This document shows, piece after piece, positions 16,963 to 24,833 of a stretch of DNA of 32,286 nucleotides; positions within the stretch are counted from its first letter, which is position 1; each line of letters begins with the position of its first letter. A program made the position numbers and the translations under genes. This DNA comes from Burkholderiales bacterium RIFCSPHIGHO2_12_FULL_69_20 (GTDB lineage Bacteria; Pseudomonadota; Gammaproteobacteria; Burkholderiales; Burkholderiaceae_C), in the NCBI GenBank assembly GCA_001770815.1, contig MESD01000012.1, positions 1 through 32,286 on the forward strand, given 5' to 3'. The notes beneath the pieces are model-generated. The model worked only from the letters and a program-made list of their open reading frames with translations, was not told where the DNA came from and did no database searches.

Positions 16963-17706
16963 ATGAGCACCAAAGTCCTGTTCGGCTTCCATGCCGTGAC
17001 CGTGCGGCTGAAGACCGCACCTGAATCCGTCGTCGAGATCCATGTCGACGCCACCCGCCGCGACGCCCGCATGCGCCAGTTCGTCGAGCGCGCCCAGGCC
17101 GCTGGCGCCAAGCTGGTCGACAGCGACGACCAGCGCCTGATCCGCCTGGCCGGCAGCCCGCGCCACCAGGGTGTGGTGGCGCGCGTCACGCCGCTGGCCA
17201 CGGTGCATTCACTCGACGACGTGCTCGATGCCGTCAGCGGCGCGCCGCTGGTGCTGGTGCTCGACGGCGTGACCGATCCGCACAACCTCGGCGCCTGCCT
17301 GCGCGTGGCCGATGGTGCCGGCGCGCACGCGGTGGTGGCACCCAAGGACCATGCCGTGGGCCTGAACGCCACCGTGGCCAAGGTCGCCAGCGGCGCGGCC
17401 GAGACCGTGCCCTACCTGATGGTGACCAACCTGGCGCGCACGCTCAACGAGCTGAAGGAGCGCGACATCCAGGTGGTAGGCACGGCCGAGGACGCCGAGC
17501 AGACGATCTATGACCTGGACCTCACCGGCCCGGTGGCGCTGGTGCTGGGTGCCGAAGGCGCGGGCATGCGCGCGCTGACGCGCAAGACCTGCGACGTGCT
17601 GGTGCGCATCCCGATGGCCGGCGCGGTGGAGAGCCTCAACGTCTCGGTGGCCTCGGGCGTGTGCCTGTTCGAGGCGCTGCGCCAGCGGCGGGCCAAGGCT
17701 GACTGA
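16963..17706 (+). CDS. rlmB: 23S rRNA (guanosine(2251)-2'-O)-methyltransferase RlmB
   Basis: SPOUT-class methyltransferase that modifies G2251 in the P-loop of 23S rRNA using S-adenosylmethionine. The 247-residue product has an N-terminal L30e-like substrate-binding domain starting [20 protein letters not shown]. It also carries the SPOUT knot motifs [14 protein letters not shown] (motif 1), VLGAEGAGM (motif 2) and [15 protein letters not shown] (motif 3), so the enzyme looks intact. Length matches the family. TACCAT at about 16951 may be a -10 element. In many betaproteobacteria I recall rnr next to rlmB; here the DUF1624 gene occupies that place. The stop codon lies within a short tandem repeat. 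Confidence 0.93.
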   Translation: MSTKVLFGFHAVTVRLKTAPESVVEIHVDATRRDARMRQFVERAQAAGAKLVDSDDQRLIRLAGSPRHQGVVARVTPLATVHSLDDVLDAVSGAPLVLVLDGVTDPHNLGACLRVADGAGAHAVVAPKDHAVGLNATVAKVASGAAETVPYLMVTNLARTLNELKERDIQVVGTAEDAEQTIYDLDLTGPVALVLGAEGAGMRALTRKTCDVLVRIPMAGAVESLNVSVASGVCLFEALRQRRAKAD

Positions 17707-17726
17707 ACGGCTGAACGGCTGAACGG
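17703..17726 (+). repeat. Three tandem copies of CTGAACGG at the rlmB stop codon
   Basis: Three perfect 8-bp units (17703-17710, 17711-17718, 17719-17726). The first contains the rlmB TGA stop, and each unit contributes another TGA in shifting frames. It lies in the 77-bp rlmB-upp gap. Copy-number slippage would change the spacing to upp but not the RlmB protein. Confidence 0.85.
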
Positions 17727-17783
17727 GCAGGGCGCCGGCCCCGATCGCGTCGCTAAACTCGACGCAACCCCGAGGAACACGCC

Positions 17784-18419
17784 ATGCCCGTCATCGCCGT
17801 CACCCACCCGCTGGTTCGCCACAAGATCGGCCTGCTGCGCGAGGACCAGATCTCCACCAAGAAATTCCGCGAGCTGACGCATGAGCTGGCGCGGCTACTG
17901 GCCTACGAGGCCACCGCCGACTTTCCGCTGGAGAAGACCACCATCGATTGCTGGAGCGGCCCGGTCGAGATCGACCAGATCGCCGGGCGCAAGGTGACGA
18001 TCGTGCCGATCCTGCGCGCCGGGCTGGGCATGCTCGACGGTGTGCTCGACCTGGTGCCCAACGCCAAGATCAGCGTGGTGGGCCTGGCGCGCGACCACGA
18101 GACGCTGCAGCCGGTGCACTACTTCGAGCGCTTCGTCGGCCACCTGAGCGAGCGCACCGCCATCATCGTCGACCCGATGCTGGCCACCGCCGGCTCGATG
18201 ATCGCCACCATCGACCTGCTGAAGGCCCGTGGTTGCGTCGACATTCGTGCGCTGGTGCTGGTGGCCGCGCCCGAGGGCGTAGCGGCACTTGGCAAAGCGC
18301 ACCCCGACGTGCGCTGCTGGACCGCCGCCATCGACAGCCATCTCAACGAGATCGGCTACATCATTCCCGGGCTGGGCGACGCCGGCGACAAGATCTTCGG
18401 CACCAAGGACGATGCCTGA
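17784..18419 (+). CDS. upp: Uracil phosphoribosyltransferase
   Basis: Pyrimidine-salvage enzyme converting uracil and PRPP to UMP. The 211-residue product has the family start [20 protein letters not shown], the conserved [31 protein letters not shown] core in pieces, and the PRPP-binding loop [14 protein letters not shown] near residue 130. The C-terminal uracil-binding segment [20 protein letters not shown] is complete. The ATG at 17784 has GAGGAA upstream (about 17771) as ribosome site. TAAACT at about 17754 is a possible -10. The gene ends 51 bp from the convergent protease gene; I see GC palindromes there but no T-tailed terminator. Confidence 0.96.
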   Translation: MPVIAVTHPLVRHKIGLLREDQISTKKFRELTHELARLLAYEATADFPLEKTTIDCWSGPVEIDQIAGRKVTIVPILRAGLGMLDGVLDLVPNAKISVVGLARDHETLQPVHYFERFVGHLSERTAIIVDPMLATAGSMIATIDLLKARGCVDIRALVLVAAPEGVAALGKAHPDVRCWTAAIDSHLNEIGYIIPGLGDAGDKIFGTKDDA

Positions 18420-18470
18420 TCTGCGGCGGCCGCCGGGCGCTTCCCGGCCGGGCTGAGTGCCGCGTGCAGG

Positions 18471-20762
18471 TCAGGGTTCACCGGCGACGCTGATTTCGCG
18501 CTTGTTGGTGGCACTGGTGCTGCCCGCCTCGCTGAGCACGACGCCCTCGCTGAGCACCACGCCTTCGCTGAGCACGACGCCCTCGCTGAGCACCACGCCT
18601 TCACTCAGCACGACGCCTTCACTCAGCACCACGCCTTCGCTGAGCACCACGCCTTCGCTCAACACCACACCCTGGCCCAGCGTCTTGCCACTGGCTACCC
18701 ATGACGACAGCGTGGACAGCGGCATGAACAGGCCGGTCTTGGACAGCAGCGAACTGCTGCCCGCCAGCTCGACCATCGACACCACGCCGGGTGTCAGCAG
18801 CGCGGTGTTCGGCGCGGCGCTGTCCAGCACGGCCATCGGCCAGGTGTTGTTGCTGTTGGGCCAGTAGCGCACACCCAGCTTGCGCACGCTGTTCTTCACC
18901 CACAGCAGGCGGTGGTCGTACATCGGCTGCCAGTGGGTGAACAGCTTGGTGCCGGTGACCAGGCGGTTGCCGCCGGCGGTGACCAGCTTGCCCCAGGGGA
19001 TGGTCTGACCATTGATCACCGACACCGGGTTGGGCTGCGCGGCGCCCGACCACCACAGCAGCGAGTCGCCCGCGGGGATGGTTGCGCCGGCCTGGATGCG
19101 CGAATTCATGTCGTTGCGCATGCTGGCCGCCAGGCGCACCGCGCCCTCGATGTTCAGCGCACCGGCGCCTTGCTGGGCGACGTTGGCGTTGGGCAGCACC
19201 TGCGCGGTGTACTGCAGGATGGCCTTGACCATCGGCGGCGTCAGGCCGTGGTTGACCTCCAGCAGCAGCGCCACCGCACCGGCCACCACCGGCGCGGCCA
19301 CCGAGGTGCCGCTGAGCATCATCAGGGCCTTGTCGGCCGACTGGGTCGACCCGCTCACCATCGTCAGCGAGGGGTACTTGGTCGCCAGCAGGTTCCAGGC
19401 GCCGCCGGCACCCACCGTGTCCTCGCCCAGCGCGGCGATGATGCGGTTGCCCGGGGCCACCAGGTCGGGCTTGATCAGGTTGTCGATGGTCTTGACGCCG
19501 GTGGCGCTGTAGGCCGCGCCGCGGGTCGGCCCGCGTGAGCTGAAATGGTTGACCACGTCGTCGCTGCGGCTGGTCGTGGACTTCAGGTTGACCGAACCGA
19601 CCGTGATCACGCTGGGCTCGTGCCCTGGCGAGCTGATGGTGCCGTAGGCTTCCTTGCCGCTGGCGTTGAGCCCGAAGTTGCCGCCGGCCACCACCACCAC
19701 GATGCCCTGGGCCACCGCGCTGCGCACCGCACGGGCCAGCGGGTCGGTCTGATACGACTCGGTCGAGTCGGCACCCAGGCTCAGGTTCATCACCCGGATG
19801 TACTTGTACCTGCCGTAGTAGATGACCCAGTCGATGCCGGCCAGCACGTCGGACAACTGGCCGTAGCCGTTGTCGTCGAGCACGCGGATGTCGAACAGGT
19901 TGGCGTTGGGCGCGATGCCGGTGGTGTCTACCGACTGGTAGGTGCCGCGGCCGGCCGCCACGGCAGCGACGTGCGAGCCATGGCCATAGCGGTCGGCCTT
20001 GGGGGCGAAGCCGTTCTGCACACTGCTCAGATAGGTCTGCATCGTCGGGCTGGCGGGGTTCAACGTGCCCGACACGTCGATGCCCGTGGTCCAGTCGCGC
20101 ACGCCGGCGCGCACGGCGTCACCCACCTTGGTGAAATTGATCGATTCGCGCACCCGGCTGTCGCCGCCATCGCCCTTGAAGTTGGCGTGCTGCCAGGAGA
20201 TGCCCGAATCGAGCACGGCAATGCCGACGCCCCTGCCGGAGACGCCGGTGATGCCTGTCCAATTGGTGGTACTGGTGGTGCGCACCGCTGACGTGCCGGT
20301 GACCGACTCGACGGTGCTGGTGGCCCGCGTCATCAGGCGGTTGGGGGAGATGCTCTGCACGTCGCTGCGGGCGGCGATGCCACCCACCTTGGCCGCAGGC
20401 AACATCGCGGCCAGCGCCAACACCGAGCTGTAGCGGTAGTAGATAGAGCCGCCGGCGGACATCACGGCCGAGCGCAGGGCGGTCAGTTCGGCGTCGTCGC
20501 TCTTGCTGACGATCAGCACCTTGACGTGGCGCACGCCGTTGATGTCCTTGGCCCAGTTCAGCGTGGGCGTGAGGTTGGCGGTCAGCACGTTGCGCAGGTC
20601 CAGCGCAATCTTCGGGCTGGTGATCTGGGCTTGCGCCGGTCGACTGAACAGCAGGGCGGTGACCATCACCAGCAGCCCGAGCAGGGCGCCCAGCAGGCGA
20701 CGGGCAGTTCGGTGCTCGATCAGGACGATGAAGCGGGTCATGGAGGTCGGCTGCGTGTTCAT
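18471..20762 (-). CDS. Secreted subtilisin-like (S8) serine protease with C-terminal GVVLSE repeats
   Basis: Exported peptidase of 763 residues from the ATG at 20762; an ATG at 20741 is an alternative, and a TTG at 20834 is unlikely. A signal peptide with RR-rich n-region and hydrophobic core (about 21-39) ends at AQA, with cleavage near residue 45. A propeptide-like segment (about 75-140, inhibitor I9-like) precedes the S8 domain. The catalytic residues are D185 (VLDSGI), H261 (YGHGSHVA) and S487 (LSGTSVAAP), with oxyanion N362 (AGGNFG). Residues 698-745 are eight perfect GVVLSE hexapeptides, followed by an 18-residue tail. It is convergent with upp and divergent from the AIM24-family gene. 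Substrate is unknown. The repeat could be a rigid spacer, a surface-binding element or a beta-solenoid-like stack; none is shown. Confidence 0.92.
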   Translation of the reverse strand: MNTQPTSMTRFIVLIEHRTARRLLGALLGLLVMVTALLFSRPAQAQITSPKIALDLRNVLTANLTPTLNWAKDINGVRHVKVLIVSKSDDAELTALRSAVMSAGGSIYYRYSSVLALAAMLPAAKVGGIAARSDVQSISPNRLMTRATSTVESVTGTSAVRTTSTTNWTGITGVSGRGVGIAVLDSGISWQHANFKGDGGDSRVRESINFTKVGDAVRAGVRDWTTGIDVSGTLNPASPTMQTYLSSVQNGFAPKADRYGHGSHVAAVAAGRGTYQSVDTTGIAPNANLFDIRVLDDNGYGQLSDVLAGIDWVIYYGRYKYIRVMNLSLGADSTESYQTDPLARAVRSAVAQGIVVVVAGGNFGLNASGKEAYGTISSPGHEPSVITVGSVNLKSTTSRSDDVVNHFSSRGPTRGAAYSATGVKTIDNLIKPDLVAPGNRIIAALGEDTVGAGGAWNLLATKYPSLTMVSGSTQSADKALMMLSGTSVAAPVVAGAVALLLEVNHGLTPPMVKAILQYTAQVLPNANVAQQGAGALNIEGAVRLAASMRNDMNSRIQAGATIPAGDSLLWWSGAAQPNPVSVINGQTIPWGKLVTAGGNRLVTGTKLFTHWQPMYDHRLLWVKNSVRKLGVRYWPNSNNTWPMAVLDSAAPNTALLTPGVVSMVELAGSSSLLSKTGLFMPLSTLSSWVASGKTLGQGVVLSEGVVLSEGVVLSEGVVLSEGVVLSEGVVLSEGVVLSEGVVLSEAGSTSATNKREISVAGEP
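18528..18671 (-). repeat. Eight 18-bp tandem repeats encoding GVVLSE
   Basis: Eight in-frame 18-bp units (144 bp) inside the protease gene. The peptide is identical in all eight; the DNA differs only at silent positions. The second codon alternates GTG/GTC in pairs (units 1-2, 3-4 and 5-6 counted from the C-terminal end), so a 36-bp higher-order unit is visible. The two N-terminal-most units break the alternation, and the outermost is the most diverged (GGT, TTG), consistent with expansion from the other end. Confidence 0.95.
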
Positions 20763-20985
20763 GTAGCCAATTGTTAATCGCCCATCCCCCTGAATGAAGG
20801 TGGTGACGACAGTTAGCCAGGAAAACCGGTCCAATTCCGCAAACTGATAAAAACAAATCCAGCGCAGGGCAGAAACCGCCGCATCGTCTGCTGGATATCG
20901 GCCTGCGCGCGGCCCGCTTGAGCGCCCGTTTTGCCGGGCGGCTCGTCACGTTGATCGCACGCTGGCGATGCGGCGAACCTTCGGC

Positions 20986-21009
20986 GCCGCGATTGGTTAC
21001 CATCGCGGC
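20986..21009. promoter_or_regulatory. Inverted repeat over the probable promoter of the AIM24-family gene
   Basis: GCCGCGAT-N8-ATCGCGGC is a perfect 8-bp inverted repeat, 30 bp before the ATG at 21040. TACCAT (20998-21003), a possible -10, lies within it, so it could be an operator; a hairpin at the mRNA start is the alternative. No regulator is recognised nearby. The rest of the 277-bp gap (20763-21039) holds an A+T-richer patch at 20835-20865, probably the protease promoter region. Confidence 0.4.
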
Positions 21010-21039
21010 CGTTTTGAACCAGCCCAACGGAGCAACGTG

Positions 21040-21858
21040 ATGGCGATGGATGTGGTGGACTACGAGATCAAGGGCTCGGAGATGCAGTTCGTCGAGGTCG
21101 AGCTCGACCCCGGCGAGGCCGCGGTCGGCGAGGCCGGCAGCCTGTTCTACATGGATGCCGGCATCGGCATGGACACCGTCTTCGGTGACGGCTCGGGCGG
21201 TGGTGGTGGCGGCTTCTTCGGCAAGCTGCTGGGTGCCGGCAAACGGCTGGTCACCGGCGAGTCGCTGTTCACCACTGTCTACACCAACAACGTGGCGCAG
21301 AAGCAGCGCGTGGCTTTCGGTGCGCCTTACCCCGGCAAGATCCTGCCGATGGACCTCAAGACCCTGGGCGGCCTGCTGATCTGCCAGAAAGATGCCTTCC
21401 TGTGCGCGGCGCGCGGCGTGTCGCTGGGCATCCACTTCCAGCAGAAGCTGTCGGTGGGCTTCTTCGGCGGCGAGGGCTTCATCATGCAGAAGCTCGAAGG
21501 CGACGGCCTGGCCTTCGTGCACGCGGGCGGCACGGTGGTCAAGCGGGAACTGCGGCCGGGCGAGACGGTGATGGTCGACACCGGCTGCGTGGTGGCGTAC
21601 ACGCCCAACGTCAACTTCGAGATCCAGTACGTCGGCAAGATCAAGACCGCGCTGTTCGGCGGTGAGGGTCTGTTCTTCGCCAAGCTCTCCGGCCCCGGCA
21701 CCATCTGGCTGCAGAGCCTGCCGTTCTCGCGCCTGGCCAGCCGCGTATTCGCCGCGGCGCCGCAGCGCGGTGGCTCACGCGAAGAGGGCTCGGTGCTGGG
21801 CGGTTTTGCCGCCGGCGGGCTGCTGGGTGGCATCCTGGGCGGCGACGACTCGGATTGA
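21040..21858 (+). CDS. AIM24-family protein (TIGR00266)
   Basis: A 272-residue cytoplasmic-looking protein with a jelly-roll-like fold family known as AIM24/TIGR00266. Its bacterial function is not established. The product begins [20 protein letters not shown] and shows the family features: [13 protein letters not shown], a glycine-rich loop with six consecutive Gly (about residues 53-58), [50 protein letters not shown] and [15 protein letters not shown]. The C-terminal tail is Gly-rich ([15 protein letters not shown]), a common ending. GGAG at 21029-21032 sits 7 bp before the ATG and decides the start over the longer open frame from 20968. It appears to be a single gene followed by 134 bp. 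Confidence 0.88.
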   Translation: MAMDVVDYEIKGSEMQFVEVELDPGEAAVGEAGSLFYMDAGIGMDTVFGDGSGGGGGGFFGKLLGAGKRLVTGESLFTTVYTNNVAQKQRVAFGAPYPGKILPMDLKTLGGLLICQKDAFLCAARGVSLGIHFQQKLSVGFFGGEGFIMQKLEGDGLAFVHAGGTVVKRELRPGETVMVDTGCVVAYTPNVNFEIQYVGKIKTALFGGEGLFFAKLSGPGTIWLQSLPFSRLASRVFAAAPQRGGSREEGSVLGGFAAGGLLGGILGGDDSD

Positions 21859-21975
21859 GGCCACGCCCGGCGCCGCCTTTGTCACGGCCTTGGGCGGTGG
21901 GCGTCGGTTCAAGGGCATTGGTGCGCATTGCGGCCCGTACACTGCCCGGTTGCCTGCCAACCCCCACCCCGGCTG

Positions 21976-21987
21976 GCCACTAGTGGC
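21976..21987. promoter_or_regulatory. 12-bp perfect palindrome at the ribosome site of the beta-propeller gene
   Basis: GCCACTAGTGGC is fully self-complementary and ends 5 bp before the ATG at 21993, so it occupies the ribosome-binding position. No normal Shine-Dalgarno is visible there. It could be an operator or a translation-limiting structure. TACACT at 21938-21943 may be a -10 for this gene. Confidence 0.4.
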
Positions 21988-21992
21988 TGACC

Positions 21993-23033
21993 ATGTCGAT
22001 GTTCCTCTCCCGCCGTACCCTGATTGAAGGTGCCCTGCATGGTGCTGTGGTCTGCGCCGTTCCGGCGCTGGCGGGCGGTCTGCACTCGGCGCCCGCGGCC
22101 GCGGCTGGCACCGCGCTGCGGCCGATCTTCGTGCTCAACTCGCTCGACGCCACGGTCAGCGTGATCGATCCGGTCACCTTCGTCGAGCGCAAGCGCATTG
22201 CCACCGGCAAGGAGCCGCATCACCTCTACCTGACACCGGACGAAAAGAGCCTGCTGGTGGCCAACGCGCTGGGCAACTCGCTGACCTTCATCGATCCGGT
22301 CACGGCCGAGGTGCAGCGGGTGCTGACCGACATCGTCGATCCCTACCAGCTGCGCTTTTCGCCCGACATGAAGTGGTTTGTCACGGCGGCCAACCGGCTC
22401 GACCATGTCGACCTCTACCGCTGGCTGCCGCGGGATGCCGCGCGGCCGATGCAACTGGTCAAGCGCATCGCCGCGCCCAAGACGCCCAGCCACCTGTCCA
22501 TCGACAGCAAGAGCGCGCTGGTCTACGTTTCGCTGCAGGACAGCGACGAGCTGATGGCCATCGACCTGGCCAGCCAGGCCCCGCGCTGGAAGATCGCCAC
22601 CGGCAAGATGCCGGCCGATGTGTACCTCACCCGCGACGACAAGCGCCTGTTCGTGGGCCTCACCGGCGACCGCTTCGTCGAGGTGTACGACGTCTCGGGC
22701 GCCGCGCCCAAGCTGATCCAGCGCATCGCCACCGGCGCCGGCGCGCATGCCTTCCGCTCGCGAGGCGACGGCCGCCACCTGTTCGTCAGCAACCGCGTGG
22801 CCAATACCATCAGCCTGATCGACACGCAGGCGATGACCGTGGTGGCCGAGTTGCCCGGCCCCAGTGGCCCCGATTGCATGGACGTGCTGGCCGATGGCAA
22901 GACCTTGCTGGTCAGCTCGCGCTGGGCACGCAAGTTGAGCTTCATCGACATCGACAGCCGCAGGCTGTTGCGCCAGATCCCGGTGGGCCGCTCGCCGCAC
23001 GGGGTGTGGACGCTGGACCATGCCGCGCGCTGA
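21993..23033 (+). CDS. Tat-exported YVTN-type beta-propeller protein
   Basis: A 346-residue periplasmic protein with a twin-arginine signal (SRRTLIEG at residues 6-13, hydrophobic stretch to about 28, Ala-rich cleavage region near 35-38). The rest is a series of about seven beta-propeller blades recalling YncE and other YVTN proteins: PIFVLNSLDATVSVIDP, ATGKEPHHLYLTPDEKSLLVAN, GNSLTFIDP, ATGKMPADVYLTRDDKRLFVGL and VGRSPHGVWTL. Such proteins bind ligands or partner proteins, or serve as scaffolds; no catalytic motif is seen. It overlaps the following deacetylase-like gene by 14 bp, which suggests that the two act together in the periplasm. The Tat signal implies a protein folded before export. 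Confidence 0.85.
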   Translation: MSMFLSRRTLIEGALHGAVVCAVPALAGGLHSAPAAAAGTALRPIFVLNSLDATVSVIDPVTFVERKRIATGKEPHHLYLTPDEKSLLVANALGNSLTFIDPVTAEVQRVLTDIVDPYQLRFSPDMKWFVTAANRLDHVDLYRWLPRDAARPMQLVKRIAAPKTPSHLSIDSKSALVYVSLQDSDELMAIDLASQAPRWKIATGKMPADVYLTRDDKRLFVGLTGDRFVEVYDVSGAAPKLIQRIATGAGAHAFRSRGDGRHLFVSNRVANTISLIDTQAMTVVAELPGPSGPDCMDVLADGKTLLVSSRWARKLSFIDIDSRRLLRQIPVGRSPHGVWTLDHAAR

Positions 23034-23805
23034 TTGCCTTCGTCGGCTCATGCTGGGCCTGTTGTTGGCGGCCGGCGGGGGCTCGACCCGAGCGGCCGAG
23101 CCGCCGGCGTGCAGCCAGCCGGTCTACCTCAGCTTTGACACCGGCCACATGGGCGTGGCCCCGCTGGTGGCGCAGGTGCTGCGCGAGCAGGGCGTCAAGG
23201 CCACCTTCTTCCTGGCCAACGAGCGCACGCGGACCGGCGGCTGGAGCCTCGACGATGCATGGGCGCCGTGGTGGCGCGAGCGAGCAGCTGAAGGCCATGC
23301 CTTCGGCTCGCACACCTGGGACCACCACAGCTGGCTGGCCGATCGCGCCGATGGCGGCTTCACGACCCGGCCATCGATGGGGCCGCTGGCCGGTCAGCGC
23401 CAGGCCCTGACCGCCACGCAGTACTGCGCCGAACTGCAGCGGTCGGCCGATCGCTTCCGCGCGATGACCGGCCAGGCCATGCTGCCGATCTTTCGCGCCC
23501 CCGGCGGCAAGACCTCGCCGGCGCTGCTGAAGGCCGCATCGGCGTGCGGCTGGCGGCATGTGGGCTGGTCGCCCGCCGGTTTTCTGGGCGACGAACTGCC
23601 CAGCGACCGCCATCCCAATCCGGTGCTGCTGAAGCAGGCGCTGGCCAACATCCGCGCGGGCGACATCCTGGTGGCGCATCTGGGCATCTGGTCGCGCCAA
23701 GACCCCTGGGCGCCGGCGGTGCTGGCGCCGCTGATCACCGGGCTGAAGGCGCGCGGGCTGTGCTTCACCACGTTGCGAGATCACCCTGCCTACCGCGCAC
23801 CCTGA
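23020..23805 (+). CDS. Exported polysaccharide-deacetylase-like (NodB fold) protein
   Basis: A 261-residue carbohydrate-esterase-4-like protein with a signal sequence (LRRLMLGLLLAAGGGSTRAA, cleavage near residue 26). NodB motifs: motif 1 is SFDTGH (D40) where the family has TFDDG, so the second Asp, a metal ligand, is Thr; motif 2 is the normal SHTWDH (H98, H102); motif 3 is RAPGGKTS; a late motif reads DILVAHLGI. The altered motif 1 suggests a changed metal site or a specialised subfamily. It overlaps the beta-propeller gene by 14 bp and probably shares its transcript. The substrate could be peptidoglycan or another N-acetylated glycan; this is not determinable. An alternative is a non-catalytic NodB-fold protein. 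Confidence 0.83.
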   Translation: MPRADCLRRLMLGLLLAAGGGSTRAAEPPACSQPVYLSFDTGHMGVAPLVAQVLREQGVKATFFLANERTRTGGWSLDDAWAPWWRERAAEGHAFGSHTWDHHSWLADRADGGFTTRPSMGPLAGQRQALTATQYCAELQRSADRFRAMTGQAMLPIFRAPGGKTSPALLKAASACGWRHVGWSPAGFLGDELPSDRHPNPVLLKQALANIRAGDILVAHLGIWSRQDPWAPAVLAPLITGLKARGLCFTTLRDHPAYRAP

Positions 23806-23827
23806 GCGGCCACCACCACTGCCGACC

Positions 23828-24778
23828 ATGGACGCCCTGATCGATCTGTTTGCCCAGGCCCAGCAGGCCATGTTCGAAGGCCTGCTGCAGCCGGCGATGT
23901 TCCGGCTGGGGCTGGGCAACCTGCTGGCCGAGGGCTACCGCGCCACCGGCTGGCTGCTGGTGGGCCTGCTGCAGATCGGCGTGATGCTCACGCTGATGCG
24001 CGCGCTGGAGCGCTGGCGGCCGTTCGAGCCGGTCACCGACCTGGCCGCGGTGCGCACCGACATGCTCTACACGTTGATCCACCGCCTCGGGCTGTTCCGG
24101 GTGCTGCTGTTCTTCAGCGTCGATCCGTTCTGGGACTGGTCGATCGGCCAGCTGCGCCTGCTGGGCCTGGCCGGCTTCGAGCTCGACCGGCTGTGGCCGG
24201 GGATCACCGACGTGGCGGTGGTCAGCTTCCTGCTCTACCTGCTGCTGTTCGATCTGGTTGATTACGCCTACCACCGGCTGCAGCATGGGGTAGGCTGGTG
24301 GTGGCAGTTGCACGCGGTGCACCACAGCCAGCGTCAGATGACGCTGTGGAGCGACAACCGCAACCACCTGCTCGACGACCTGCTGCGCGACAGCGTGTTC
24401 GTGCTGCTGGCGCTGGTGGTGGGCGTGGCGCCGGGGCAGTTCGTGGCGCTGGTGGCGATCACCCAGCTGATGGAAAGCCTGTCGCATGCCAACGTGCGGC
24501 TGCACTTCGGCCCGCTGCGCGGCTGGCTGGTGAGCCCGCAGTTTCATCGCCTGCACCATGCCATCGGACAGGGGCATGAGGCGGCGGGGCAGGGCAACCC
24601 GGGCGGACACAACTTCGCGGTGCTGTTTCCGGTCTGGGATCGGCTGTTCGGCACCGCCCGCTTCGACGCGCCGGTGCAGGCCACCGGCATCCGCGATCAG
24701 CTCGAGGGGCGCGACTACGGCCGTGGCTTCTGGGCCCAGCAATGGCTGGGTCTCAAGCGATTGGCCGGCCGAGCCTGA
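23828..24778 (+). CDS. Sterol desaturase / fatty acid hydroxylase superfamily membrane protein
   Basis: A 316-residue integral membrane di-iron enzyme. The histidine clusters are complete: HRLQH (HX3H), HAVHH (HX2HH) with a further NRNH segment, and HRLHH near residue 243, followed by GGHNF. Four or more hydrophobic segments lie at about 35-60, 90-115, 130-155 and 190-215. The superfamily hydroxylates or desaturates lipids using oxygen. The substrate is unknown; hopanoid genes are present 20 kb away in this window but nothing ties them together. It begins 22 bp after the deacetylase-like gene and could belong to the same operon. Length and motif spacing are normal, so the enzyme looks intact. 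Confidence 0.87.
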   Translation: MDALIDLFAQAQQAMFEGLLQPAMFRLGLGNLLAEGYRATGWLLVGLLQIGVMLTLMRALERWRPFEPVTDLAAVRTDMLYTLIHRLGLFRVLLFFSVDPFWDWSIGQLRLLGLAGFELDRLWPGITDVAVVSFLLYLLLFDLVDYAYHRLQHGVGWWWQLHAVHHSQRQMTLWSDNRNHLLDDLLRDSVFVLLALVVGVAPGQFVALVAITQLMESLSHANVRLHFGPLRGWLVSPQFHRLHHAIGQGHEAAGQGNPGGHNFAVLFPVWDRLFGTARFDAPVQATGIRDQLEGRDYGRGFWAQQWLGLKRLAGRA

Positions 24779-24833
24779 GCGGCCTGCCGCAGCGCCGGCG
24801 TGGCGTGCCTGCCTGGGCTATCCTCGCCCCCAC

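Noticed and set aside
18528-18671. Regularly spaced 18-bp repeats resembling a short CRISPR-like array
   Set aside because: Units are directly adjacent with no spacers, in frame, and encode an identical peptide inside a protease gene.
18457-18867. Plus-strand frame encoding repeated SLSTTP over the protease repeats
   Set aside because: It is the antisense translation of the GVVLSE array; no start context and no sequence outside the repeat supports a gene.
20119-21522. 467-codon minus-strand frame spanning the protease N-terminus and the AIM24-family gene
   Set aside because: It overlaps two well-supported genes in wrong frames and has shadow-type composition.
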